From Candidatus Iainarchaeum sp. (GTDB lineage: Archaea; Iainarchaeota; Iainarchaeia; Iainarchaeales; GCA-2688035), in NCBI GenBank assembly GCA_028712575.1, contig JAQTPU010000009.1:1-16030 (forward strand): DNA of 16,030 bases, read 5' to 3'. The position numbers were made by a program, and so were the translations under genes. The notes under the pieces were generated by a model that did no database searches, was not told where the DNA came from, and saw nothing but the letters and a program-made list of their open reading frames with translations. This document shows, one piece after another, positions 6,878 through 13,905 of this stretch; within the stretch, counting starts at the first letter, position 1; each line of letters starts with the position of its first letter.

Positions 6878-6922
6878 GCCGCCAAACAATAATTGTATAG
6901 GCACTAAAAACAGGCATCAACT

Positions 6923-7369
6923 ATGAAAGGAAGTTTTTTGATTAAGGCAAGGGAAAAGAATGTTGTTCCTGAAAAGGGAGTGAGGGCGTTTATTATGGAG
7001 CGCCTCTTGAATTCGCCTTTTCAAAAGGCCAGTGTTTCAAATCTTGACAGTAAAACTGTTGAGATAAAGCTTGAAGGCGATGAAAGGCAGATAAGGGAAT
7101 TTGTTCAAAATCTGGAAAAAGCCCTTATTGCAGAGTTTGGCAATCCGGCAATTTCTTTCACTGTTTTTGAAGAAAACCCTGCTTTGGAGGTTCCTGAATT
7201 GATGCGTTCAAGCCAGGCGTTAATGGTTGGGCAATTGCAGAAAGGAGTCAATGTTCAATTGGAGATTTTAACTGCGTTGAAACAAATGGCAGGTGAATTG
7301 AAAGGGATGTCGCAAGGATTGAAAGGAATGCCTGGCGAAATCGGGAAAGTTTTAAGCAAGCAGCAGTAA
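6923..7369 (+). CDS. degenerate acylphosphatase-like protein
   Basis: 148 residues. The first ~85 residues follow the beta-alpha-beta-beta-alpha-beta plan of acylphosphatases: a strand, then PEKGVRAFIMERLL in the place of the QGVGFR loop and first helix, then ASVSNLDSKTVEIKLEGDERQIREF, close to the family pattern V-x-N-L-x-x-G-x-V-E-V-x-x-E-G. Asn40 fits the catalytic Asn. Arg21 is near the catalytic Arg but the loop is altered (KGVRAF rather than QGVGFR), so activity is doubtful. Residues 95-148 form an added amphipathic tail with repeated Met/Leu/Gly (MAGELKGMSQGLKGMPGEIG) that may bind a partner or membrane surface. It is convergent with taw3, 5 nt apart. Domain assignment is by pattern only. 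Confidence 0.6.
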   Translation: MKGSFLIKAREKNVVPEKGVRAFIMERLLNSPFQKASVSNLDSKTVEIKLEGDERQIREFVQNLEKALIAEFGNPAISFTVFEENPALEVPELMRSSQALMVGQLQKGVNVQLEILTALKQMAGELKGMSQGLKGMPGEIGKVLSKQQ

Positions 7370-7374
7370 ATTTT

Positions 7375-7968
7375 TCATTTCAGCACTTTTTTGAGTTCTT
7401 TTTCAAGCCTTTTTATTGCAAGCGAGTTTTTTTTCATTTTGCCATTGGCTTTTTTAACCAGAAAATCCAGGAATTTTTTTTCAATGAGAATTTTTCCTTT
7501 GCTCTGGACAGGCACTGAAATTCTCTGTGTGCCTTCTATTTCAAAAAGGAATTTTCCCGGCTTTGCGACGATTATTCCGCCTCTTTTCACGCCAGCTTTT
7601 TTCATTGTTTCGAGGATGACATTTGCGTTTTCAAGGGTGTTTGTTCCAAGATGCAGTATGAGGGGTTCCATTTTGAACCAGAGCTCTCCCTTTATTGGCT
7701 CCTGCATTGCCTTCCAGACTTCCTCTGTTTTGACTGTCCTGTGCCATTTCCTGTGGAAATTGCTTCCAAGCTTTTTCTCGTCTTTCTGAAGTTCCAGCAG
7801 GAGTATTCTTCCCGCGCAGCAGCTTGAAGTGAAAAAATTTTTTGTTTTTGCAATAAAACCGCACAGGGGGATAAATGCGGTGTCTGCTTTTCCTTCTTTC
7901 ACTGCCCTTGCGAATGTTTCGGAATGCCGCTTTTTTGTCATTCCAAAACGTATTTCATCACTGCCCAT
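7375..7968 (-). CDS. taw3: tRNA wyosine-derivative methyltransferase Taw3 (TYW3 family)
   Basis: Taw3/TYW3 methylates N4 of the wyosine precursor at position 37 of tRNA-Phe using S-adenosylmethionine. The family signature appears at residues 46-54 (FTSSCCAGR, matching the conserved S-S-C-A/S-G-R element) and again as LWFKMEPLILHLG around 96-108, followed by AGVKRGGIIV. 197 residues is a normal length. The ATG at 7968 is favoured over the Met at residue 10 by a strong Shine-Dalgarno (AAAGGTG, 5 nt upstream). It also overlaps the stop of the upstream phosphoesterase gene (TGATG), so the two are translationally coupled. Other wyosine genes (taw1, taw2) are not in the window. Confidence 0.9.
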   Translation of the reverse strand: MGSDEIRFGMTKKRHSETFARAVKEGKADTAFIPLCGFIAKTKNFFTSSCCAGRILLLELQKDEKKLGSNFHRKWHRTVKTEEVWKAMQEPIKGELWFKMEPLILHLGTNTLENANVILETMKKAGVKRGGIIVAKPGKFLFEIEGTQRISVPVQSKGKILIEKKFLDFLVKKANGKMKKNSLAIKRLEKELKKVLK

Positions 7969-8615
7969 CAGAACACCTTTATTCTTTCAAATTTTATTTC
8001 ATTGCTTTTTTCATTCAAATCGATGACAACTGCATTGCCTTCCTTTACTGCGCCTGCATTGATGCAGAGTGTTTTTCCTATTTTTTCTTCGCCTGCGCTT
8101 TCATGGCAGTGGCCGCATAAATGCAGTACGGGATAAAATTCTTCTATTATTCTCCTGATTGCTTTGGAGCCTGCGTGGCTTCCGCTGCTTGTCAAATCGA
8201 TTTTTGTGTTTATGGGCGGAAGATGCGTGCAGAGCACGATTTTTTTTTCCCCTTTGCACAATGCCTTCAGCGTGCTGTATATTTTTGCTTCCTCAAAATT
8301 TGTTTCCCCGGCATCCCCTGTTTTGCCCCCGCCGAAGCCTATGAAAACAAAGCCGGAAATTTTTTTCTTTTTTCCGTGCAGGGAAACGCCTTTTTTTTCA
8401 AAGGTTTCAAGCACTTCCCATGTGTCTACATTGCCGGGCAGCGCAAGAATTTTTTTTCCGTCCATTGTTTCAAGGACTTTTTCTGCGTCTGAAAACCCGC
8501 CGTAGTGCGTATTGTCCCCAAGAAGGACAGCCAGGCCGGGGCTTTTTGCCTCTTTTAATGCCGCCTCAAGCATTGTTGTGTTTGAATGAATGTCGGCAAA
8601 AGCAGAGATTTTCAC
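7968..8615 (-). CDS. calcineurin-like metallophosphoesterase (YfcE/MJ0936-type)
   Basis: 215 residues with the full set of two-metal phosphoesterase motifs: D8-I-H10, G33-D34-N35, G61-N62-V-D64, H131 in CTHLPP, and G168-H169-C-H171. The small size and bare domain match archaeal YfcE/MJ0936-like phosphodiesterases rather than DNA-repair Mre11. Such enzymes hydrolyse phosphodiesters in vitro; the natural substrate is unknown. The stop overlaps the taw3 start (TGATG), so it is the first gene of a two-gene operon, although nothing else points to a role in tRNA modification. AT-rich sequence just upstream (8634-8652) holds the promoter, shared with the divergent secreted-protein gene. Confidence 0.9.
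   Translation of the reverse strand: MKISAFADIHSNTTMLEAALKEAKSPGLAVLLGDNTHYGGFSDAEKVLETMDGKKILALPGNVDTWEVLETFEKKGVSLHGKKKKISGFVFIGFGGGKTGDAGETNFEEAKIYSTLKALCKGEKKIVLCTHLPPINTKIDLTSSGSHAGSKAIRRIIEEFYPVLHLCGHCHESAGEEKIGKTLCINAGAVKEGNAVVIDLNEKSNEIKFERIKVF
7974..7980 (-). promoter_or_regulatory. Shine-Dalgarno site of taw3
   Basis: AAAGGTG (minus strand) lies inside the end of the phosphoesterase gene, 5 nt before the taw3 ATG at 7968, and fixes that start. Confidence 0.7.
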
Positions 8616-8633
8616 AATAATAACCTTTTTAAT

Positions 8634-8652
8634 GATTTATTTTTATTAAATA
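8634..8652. promoter_or_regulatory. AT-rich divergent promoter of the phosphoesterase and the secreted protein
   Basis: GATTTATTTTTATTAAATAAT contains TATA-like boxes in both directions: AATAAAAATAAATC on the minus strand ends about 19 nt before the phosphoesterase ATG, and TTATTAAATAA on the plus strand is about 45 nt before the TTG of the secreted protein. Confidence 0.4.
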
Positions 8653-8678
8653 ATTCGATAAAACATATTTTTAATTCC

Positions 8679-8685
8679 AGAGGGG
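8679..8685 (+). promoter_or_regulatory. Shine-Dalgarno site selecting a TTG start
   Basis: AGAGGGG is placed 7 nt before TTG 8693, directly in front of the signal peptide. No in-frame ATG exists near by, so this site decides the start. Confidence 0.6.
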
Positions 8686-8692
8686 AAATTTT

Positions 8693-9490
8693 TTGCTTAA
8701 AAAATCTTGGATAGGGGCTTTTTTTCTTTTGTTTGCTGTTTTTGCAATGATTGGCGCGGCAGGCGCCTCCATAAGCGTTGTTGTCCCTGTTGATGCCACT
8801 CTTGACAACAAGGCCGAGTTTCGGCTTGGCAATGCCGCCCTTGGGGAAACTTTCAGCGTTGTAATCCAGAAGAAATCAGGCAGCGGCTTTGACTGGGATT
8901 CGCTTGTTGCAAATGCCCCGGGCAGCTGGAATGTCAATTACAGGTTCAGCGACAAGACACTTATTGCGGACATTTCAATTCCTGGAAATGCGCCGGAATC
9001 AACTTCAATTGTTGTTTTTGCATTGGGTTCAAAAGACAGGCCTCTTGCCGGTGAATCTTTCAGTGGAATTATTAACGTGAAAAAGAATCTTCTGACTGTT
9101 ACAATGGACAATCTCAAGCAGCAGGCTTCCGTAGGAGTGCCAGTAACCTACAGGTTTGTTGCAAGCAATGATTCCATTGCGGAGCACAAAATTACAATTG
9201 AATCTTCCCTTCCCAATTACTGGTTCGAGCCGAAAGAAATAATCCTGCAGCCGAAGCAGAAGCAGGAGCTGAACCTTGCACTGAAGCCTGAAGCCTACGG
9301 CTTGAGGAATTTTTCTTTTTTTGTAAAATCAAGGCAGAACGGTTTTGCGCAGAATTTTAATGCGGAATTAAGGGTGCTGCCGACAGTCCCTGGAAAATTC
9401 AGCGCTGCTGCCTATGCCTTTCCGTTTTTCACTTTTTCAAACTTTGCCTTTTACCTTTTCAATTCCCTTTGGTTTACGCCTTTTCCATAA
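8693..9490 (+). CDS. secreted membrane-anchored beta-sandwich protein
   Basis: 265 residues. A signal peptide occupies residues 1-25: Lys-Lys, a hydrophobic core FFLLFAVFAMIG, then AAGA, a likely signal peptidase I site. The body is rich in beta strands with Asn/Asp-Gly turns. Two Ig-like modules can be suspected: about 27-125, and about 126-230, where LLTVTMDNLKQQASVGVPVTYRF and QPKQKQELNLALKPEAYG recall the COG1470/NEW3-type domains of archaeal surface proteins. The end (about 233-265) is strongly hydrophobic and aromatic (AYAFPFFTFSNFAFYLF) and could anchor the protein in the membrane with the body outside. Start at TTG, supported by AGAGGGG. The specific role is unknown. Confidence 0.75.
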   Translation: MLKKSWIGAFFLLFAVFAMIGAAGASISVVVPVDATLDNKAEFRLGNAALGETFSVVIQKKSGSGFDWDSLVANAPGSWNVNYRFSDKTLIADISIPGNAPESTSIVVFALGSKDRPLAGESFSGIINVKKNLLTVTMDNLKQQASVGVPVTYRFVASNDSIAEHKITIESSLPNYWFEPKEIILQPKQKQELNLALKPEAYGLRNFSFFVKSRQNGFAQNFNAELRVLPTVPGKFSAAAYAFPFFTFSNFAFYLFNSLWFTPFP

Positions 9491-9500
9491 CCGAACAGCC

Positions 9501-9508
9501 TTAAATAA
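9501..9508 (+). promoter_or_regulatory. TATA box of elp3
   Basis: TTAAATAA is centred about 28 nt before the GTG start at 9533, the spacing of an archaeal box A to its transcript start. No Shine-Dalgarno follows, so the elp3 message appears leaderless. Confidence 0.55.
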
Positions 9509-9532
9509 TTCTGCTTCTTTTTAATTAACAGC

Positions 9533-11119
9533 GTGGTTTTTTTGGGCAGTCTGGAGAAGTTTTCAAGGCAAATAATTGCAATGGTTGAAAAAAACGAAAT
9601 CAATACCAAATCCGGGCTTAATATGCAGAAGCTTGCGCTCTGCAAAAAATTTTCATTGAAAACAGTCCCTTCCAACCCGGAAATTCTTGCTTTTGCGGAA
9701 AAGCCGGGCCTCAAGCTGCGGCGCGTGCTTGGAATAAAGCCCACGAGGACTCTTTCGGGCATTGCAATAATCGCCTTGATGCCGCCTCCCAGGAAATGCC
9801 CGGGAAAATGCATTTACTGCCCGAATTCGCTTGTGGATGGAAAAACCCCGAAAAGCTACACCGGGAAAGAGCCTGCGACAATGCGCGCAGTAATGAACAA
9901 TTTCAATGCAAAAAAGCAGATTGATTCAAGGCTCAATTCCTTGAAAGAGACTGGGCACAGCACTGACAAGATTGAACTGATAATCATGGGCGGCACTTTT
10001 CCCGCAGCGCCTTTTTCAGCGCAAAAAAAATTTGTCCTTGACTGCCTTAATTCCATTAATGAAAAAAAATTTTCCTCCCTTAAAAATGCAAGGCTTTTTG
10101 CGGAGCATGCGAAAAGGCGCATTGTTGGAATGGCTTTTGAAACAAGGCCTGATTTCTGCGGAAAAAAAGAAATCAGCAGGATGCTGGATTTCGGCGCAAC
10201 AAGGGTTGAGTTGGGAGTCCAGAATGTTTTTGACGATGTTTACAAAAAAATCAACAGGGGGCATTCTGTTTCAGATGTTGTCAAGGCAACGCAATTGCTC
10301 AAGGATTCTTCCTTCAAAATTACTTATCATTTCATGCCCGGCCTGCCGGGAAGCTCTTTCAAAAAAGACCTTTTGGGAATAAAAAAAATTTTTTTCAGGC
10401 AGGAATTCAGGCCGGATTCCCTGAAGATTTATCCCTGCCTTGTAATTGAAGGCACGGAGCTTTATGATTCCTGGAAAAAAGGAAGCTTTGAACCGCTTTC
10501 AACCGAAAAGGCTGTGAAGCTTGTTTCAAAAATAAAGGAAATAGTGCCTCCCTGGATGAGAATAATGCGCGTCCAGAGGGATATTCCCCACACTCTTGTA
10601 AGGGCGGGAGTGCAGAAAACAAACCTGCGCCAGATGGTTAATGCGGAAATGAAGGGAAAAGGGAAAAAGTGCGGCTGTATCCGCTGCAGGGAAGCGGGCC
10701 TGCTTTCCCTGAAGGGGGGGCAGGATTTTTGCCTTGATAATGGCAGGATTTTTGTCGATTCTTATGCTGCGAGCAATGGAAGGGAATTTTTTGTTTCTTT
10801 TGAGGCTCCGCAGAGAAAGGTTTTGTACGGCTTTGCAAGGCTAAGGATTCCCTTTGAACCTTTCAGAAAAGAAATTTCTCCTGAAACAGCCTTGATACGG
10901 GAGTTGCGCGTGTTCGGGGAATCCCTGCCTCTCGCATCTTCCGAACCTCTTGCTTTTCAGCACAGGGGAATTGGAAAAATGCTTCTCCGGAAAGCAGAGG
11001 AAATTGCGCTTTCAGAAGATTCAAAAAAGCTTCTCGTAATTTCTGGCTTGGGAGTCAAATCATATTATTATGCGCTGGGCTTTGAAAAGCAGGGCCCCTT
11101 TGTTGCCAAGAAAATCTAA
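9533..11119 (+). CDS. elp3: archaeal Elp3, tRNA U34 carboxymethyl-forming radical SAM/acetyltransferase
   Basis: 528 residues. Elp3 joins a radical SAM domain to an acetyl-CoA-using GNAT domain to make carboxymethyl-type modifications on wobble uridine 34 of tRNAs; in archaea it acts alone. The radical SAM cluster motif is C89-x3-C93-x2-C96, followed by SYTGKEPATMRA. MGGTFPA, the family segments TRVELGVQ and HFMPGLPG, and IYPCLVIEGTELY follow. The zinc-site-like CGCIRC has Cys at 380, 382 and 385. The GNAT part has QHRGIG at 476-481 and the closing SYYYALGFEKQGPFVAKK. The length is typical. GTG start at 9533 gives an N-terminal helix plus the VPSNPEIL segment expected for the family and fits the TATA spacing. 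A winged-helix gene follows 26 nt after the stop, probably co-transcribed. Confidence 0.96.
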   Translation: MVFLGSLEKFSRQIIAMVEKNEINTKSGLNMQKLALCKKFSLKTVPSNPEILAFAEKPGLKLRRVLGIKPTRTLSGIAIIALMPPPRKCPGKCIYCPNSLVDGKTPKSYTGKEPATMRAVMNNFNAKKQIDSRLNSLKETGHSTDKIELIIMGGTFPAAPFSAQKKFVLDCLNSINEKKFSSLKNARLFAEHAKRRIVGMAFETRPDFCGKKEISRMLDFGATRVELGVQNVFDDVYKKINRGHSVSDVVKATQLLKDSSFKITYHFMPGLPGSSFKKDLLGIKKIFFRQEFRPDSLKIYPCLVIEGTELYDSWKKGSFEPLSTEKAVKLVSKIKEIVPPWMRIMRVQRDIPHTLVRAGVQKTNLRQMVNAEMKGKGKKCGCIRCREAGLLSLKGGQDFCLDNGRIFVDSYAASNGREFFVSFEAPQRKVLYGFARLRIPFEPFRKEISPETALIRELRVFGESLPLASSEPLAFQHRGIGKMLLRKAEEIALSEDSKKLLVISGLGVKSYYYALGFEKQGPFVAKKI

Positions 11120-11145
11120 TTAATCCCTTTGCTCCTATTCCTGCA

Positions 11146-11454
11146 ATGCCTGCACAGGATGAATGGGTTTTGTTCCTTGAATCAAACCCTGTTTTTTGGA
11201 AGATTTCCCAGTCAAAAATAGTGGTTGAAATCCTTAAAATGTTTCTGAAAGAGTCCCTTACCCTGGAAATGCTTTATTTCAAGTGCCCGAAAATGCAGGT
11301 AAAGGACCTTGAAGACGTGCTGAATACTTTTGTTTCCGCAGGGCTTGTTGTAAAGAGAATGATTGCGGGAACAGTTGTTTTTTCAATTACTCCCGGCGGC
11401 AGGAAATTTCTTGATTTGTACAAAAAAGCTGAAAAATCGTTCACTATAAAATAA
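11146..11454 (+). CDS. small winged-helix DNA-binding protein
   Basis: 102 residues. Predicted order: helix (WKISQSKIVVEILKMFLKE), helix-turn-helix (LTLEMLYFKCPKMQVKDLEDVLNTFVSAG), then a two-strand wing (LVVKRMIAGTVVFSITPGGRKFL) and a short C-terminal helix. The ITPGGRKFLDLY ending is typical of archaeal winged-helix regulators of the PadR/MarR type. It lies 26 nt downstream of elp3 on the same strand with no clear promoter of its own, so it is probably in the same transcript. No target can be inferred. Confidence 0.75.
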   Translation: MPAQDEWVLFLESNPVFWKISQSKIVVEILKMFLKESLTLEMLYFKCPKMQVKDLEDVLNTFVSAGLVVKRMIAGTVVFSITPGGRKFLDLYKKAEKSFTIK

Positions 11455-11471
11455 CCCGTTTTTTGGAATAA

Positions 11472-11526
11472 TTTATAAATAATTCCCAATAAATTATAAT
11501 TAATTATTATATTGAATTTTGAGGTG
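11472..11526 (+). promoter_or_regulatory. TATA box and Shine-Dalgarno of the Rossmann-like gene
   Basis: TTTATAAAT (11472-11480) is a near-perfect archaeal TATA box. Shine-Dalgarno GAGGTG (11521-11526) lies 5 nt before TTG 11532 and fixes that codon as the start; no ATG is available nearby. Confidence 0.65.
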
Positions 11527-11531
11527 TTTTT

Positions 11532-11879
11532 TTGTCAAAATCTTTGGTTGCTGTTCTGGGTGCGGGAAAAGGCACATGGGGCCATGTAAACAGGCTTATT
11601 GCAGAGGAAGAATGGAAATCAATAGTGCTTATTTCAAACGAATGGGGCCAGCAGAACTTTTCTGCAGCAAAGCCTGCTGAATGGGTCCTGGTCAACAACC
11701 GTTCAGGCTTTGAAGTCCTGAAAAACGCGATTCTTGAAAAGCTTCCAGGAGACGAAATTTGCGTTTCGCTTGTTTCAGGCAGCGGAAAAGAGCATATGGC
11801 AGTGATTGCCGCGCTGAAAGAGGCAAAAAAAGACTACAAGCTCGTAATCCTGACAGGCCAGGGCACCAAGTATTATTAG
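11532..11879 (+). CDS. small conserved archaeal Rossmann-like protein (possibly CARF-like)
   Basis: 115 residues. It opens SLVAVLGAGKGTWGHVNRLI, a strand and glycine loop followed by a helix, then IVLISNEWG, WVLVNN, and CVSLVSGSGKEHMAVIAALKEA followed by KLVILTG. The alternating strands and helices form a single Rossmann-type unit. The S-G-S-G-K-E-H-M-A loop sits where CARF ligand-binding domains of Csa3/Csm6-type proteins carry their T-G-G-T-K-x-M loop. It has no DNA-binding or nuclease domain. A similar stand-alone family exists in methanogens and other archaea as far as I recall, with no assigned role. TTG start is set by a GAGGTG site. It precedes a membrane-bound nuclease gene across a structured spacer. 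Confidence 0.6.
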   Translation: MSKSLVAVLGAGKGTWGHVNRLIAEEEWKSIVLISNEWGQQNFSAAKPAEWVLVNNRSGFEVLKNAILEKLPGDEICVSLVSGSGKEHMAVIAALKEAKKDYKLVILTGQGTKYY

Positions 11880-11936
11880 GCCTTCTTTGCAGGCAAAGAA
11901 AGCCCTGGGAAAGAAACAATTTGCTGCGCAAATTGT
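11879..11936. repeat. two strong hairpins in the spacer (possible dispersed repeat or terminator)
   Basis: Hairpin 1: arms 11879-11890 and 11893-11904 pair at 11 of 12 positions around AG. Hairpin 2: ACAATTTGC (11916-11924) and GCAAATTGT (11928-11936) pair perfectly around TGC. GGTTCGCTTCGCTCAC follows at 11938-11953. Hairpin 1 overlaps the last base of the stop codon of the upstream gene, so it may end its transcript. The whole 115-nt gap has no coding signal. CAAAGAAAG also occurs in the tract after the tRNA (1092-1100). Confidence 0.55.
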
Positions 11937-11993
11937 GGTTCGCTTCGCTCACATTAAAAAACTTAATTCCTTTTCTATTCTATCTGATTTTCC

Positions 11994-12353
11994 ATGTTCG
12001 AATTGGTGCTTCTTGCAATAATAATCATTCTCGGCCTGTTTCTTGCCTTTCTTCTTTACAAGCTGAACAGGCTTCAGGATTCTTTTTCTGATTTGCAGTT
12101 CAAAAAAGGCAGCCAGTCAGTAAAATACGGCAAGCTCACTGAACAATGGATTCCTTTTTCAGAAAAATTCCCCTTTCCAAGCGCAAACTTCCGCTTTTTG
12201 GGAAATCCGATTGACGGAATCGCATTTAATGAGGAAAAAATTGTTTTCTGCGAATTCAAGGCAAATACTGCGGGATTAAGCGAAAAGCAGAAGCGCATAA
12301 AAGCGCTTGTACAGGAAAAAAAAGTGGAATGGCTTGAAACAAGGGTTGAATAA
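11994..12353 (+). CDS. membrane-anchored PD-(D/E)XK nuclease related to archaeal Holliday junction resolvase
   Basis: 119 residues. Residues 3-22 are a single hydrophobic membrane helix (ELVLLAIIIILGLFLAFLLY) followed by a short charged linker. The rest fits the family of endonucleases related to archaeal Holliday junction resolvases (Pfam Endonuc_Holl type): GKLTEQWIPF with E50, then GNPIDGIAF with D74, and IVFCEFK with E87-x-K89, the PD-(D/E)XK metal site. A tail helix EKQKRIKALVQEKKVEW closes the domain. The nuclease site is intact. Its substrate is unknown, and being tethered to the membrane argues against an ordinary resolvase role. An AT-rich box (11954-11962) lies about 35 nt upstream. 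The stop is 1 nt from that of convergent purF. Confidence 0.85.
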   Translation: MFELVLLAIIIILGLFLAFLLYKLNRLQDSFSDLQFKKGSQSVKYGKLTEQWIPFSEKFPFPSANFRFLGNPIDGIAFNEEKIVFCEFKANTAGLSEKQKRIKALVQEKKVEWLETRVE

Positions 12354-12354
12354 T

Positions 12355-13881
12355 TTATTCATAAGCCCTTTTTGCCTCTCCCTTATTGTAATTTTCCCAG
12401 GCGCTTTGCTTTAATTTTTCCCCGACAGGCGTGGGATATTTTCCGTTAATGCATGCCATGCACAAATCATTTTCAGGCAGGCCAATCCCTTTTACAAGGC
12501 CTTCAATGCTTTGGTATGCCAGAGAATCCGCACCAATCGAATTCCTGATTTTTTCGTTTTCCTTTTCGGAAAGTTTTGTTTCTACTGTTTTCAAATCAGC
12601 TGTTTTTTCATGCGCGGCAATAAGCTCTGAAAAAGCCGACATGTCAATTCCGTAAAAGCATGGAAACCTTATTGGCGGGCAGCTTACCCTCACATGCACT
12701 TCTTTTGCCTTTCCTGTTTCCTTCAAAAAATTCACAAGTCCTTTTGTTGTTGTCCCGCGCACAATGCTGTCTTCAACCACCATGAGTTTTTTTCCTTTTG
12801 TGATTGTTTTGTTCACTGCATATTTTTCCTTTACCCTGTCCGACCTTTTGCTCCCCTGAATAAAGGTTCTTCCTACAAACCTGTTCCTGATAATGCCTTC
12901 CTTGCTCGGCACTCCCAAAGAGAATGCAAGCGCATCAGCAGCAGGCTTTGCAGTGTCAGGGACCGGCACAACAACATGTTCACTGCCCATTTTTTCCGTT
13001 TCTATTTTTGCAAGCTCTTTTCCAAGCGCATATCTTGCTGAATAAATCCCCACGCCCTCTATTTCAGACGCAATGTTTGCAAAATAAACCCATTCAAACA
13101 TGCAGTGGGCTTTCCTGCTGCTTTTGCAGAAAAACTTTTTTTCAATGCCATTCCCTATTTCAACAAGCCCGCCGGGCCTTACTGGTTCGAATTTTTCAAT
13201 GCCGATGCTTTCAAGGGCCGCGCTTTCGCTTGCCGCCGCAATTAACCCGTCTTTTTCCCCGAATACCAGCGGTTTGAACCCGAAGGGGTCTCTTGCAAGC
13301 ACTGTTTCGCCTTCGGCATTCACAAAGGAAATGCTGTATGCCCCGTCAAGCTCGGGATGCAGGCCTGAAAAAACATCCACTGCTTTCGGCTTTGAGTCTC
13401 CCCTGCAGCCCCTTGCAAGATAATGCATTATTAGTTCAGTGTCATTCCCTAAAATAAAATTGTAATTGTGCTCTTCAAGCCTTTTTTTCAGTTCAGGCAG
13501 GTTTGTAATGTTCCCATTGAAGCCGAAGGAAAACCATTTCCATTTCCTGCCGTGCTTTCTTTCAAAGGGCTGTGCATAAGCCTTTTCGTTTCCCCCGAAA
13601 GTCGCATATCTCACATGCCCAATGCCTTTTTCACCGGAAAATTTTTCCATGAGGCCTGAAAAAAATTTTTCGTTATGCGACTTGAAAACCTCGTTTACAA
13701 GGCCTATGTTTCTCCAGGTGTTGAGCAGCATTTTCCTTTTGCTGTTGAAAGAGGTTATTCCCGCGCTCAACTGCCCGCGGTTCTGCTGCTGGAGCAGCAG
13801 TTTATAGAGATAATAAGCGGCATTCTCTTTTTCCGGCGCGCTTACGGCGGCAATCCCGCACTCTTCCCTTGCCTCCCCCAT
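12355..13881 (-). CDS. purF: amidophosphoribosyltransferase (PurF)
   Basis: Catalyses the first step of de novo purine synthesis, PRPP plus glutamine to phosphoribosylamine. The N-terminal Ntn-type glutaminase domain has the nucleophile Cys8 in EECGIAAV (from the ATG at 13881), so a short propeptide of seven residues must be cleaved. GHVRYATFG, FGFNGNI and GNDTELIMHYL are glutaminase hallmarks. The PRPP-binding loop is VVEDSIVRGTTTK at about 368-380. Cysteines at 260 (HCMFEWVYFA), 408 (FPCFYGID), 474 and 477 (DLCMACINGKYPTP) match the four ligands of the [4Fe-4S] cluster of the Bacillus-type enzyme. About 508 residues, full length. In-frame TTG at 13887 would add two residues. It lies about 25 nt after pelota on the same strand, probably in one transcript. 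Confidence 0.96.
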   Translation of the reverse strand: MGEAREECGIAAVSAPEKENAAYYLYKLLLQQQNRGQLSAGITSFNSKRKMLLNTWRNIGLVNEVFKSHNEKFFSGLMEKFSGEKGIGHVRYATFGGNEKAYAQPFERKHGRKWKWFSFGFNGNITNLPELKKRLEEHNYNFILGNDTELIMHYLARGCRGDSKPKAVDVFSGLHPELDGAYSISFVNAEGETVLARDPFGFKPLVFGEKDGLIAAASESAALESIGIEKFEPVRPGGLVEIGNGIEKKFFCKSSRKAHCMFEWVYFANIASEIEGVGIYSARYALGKELAKIETEKMGSEHVVVPVPDTAKPAADALAFSLGVPSKEGIIRNRFVGRTFIQGSKRSDRVKEKYAVNKTITKGKKLMVVEDSIVRGTTTKGLVNFLKETGKAKEVHVRVSCPPIRFPCFYGIDMSAFSELIAAHEKTADLKTVETKLSEKENEKIRNSIGADSLAYQSIEGLVKGIGLPENDLCMACINGKYPTPVGEKLKQSAWENYNKGEAKRAYE

Positions 13882-13905
13882 TTCCAATAACCCGAATAAT
13901 TAATT

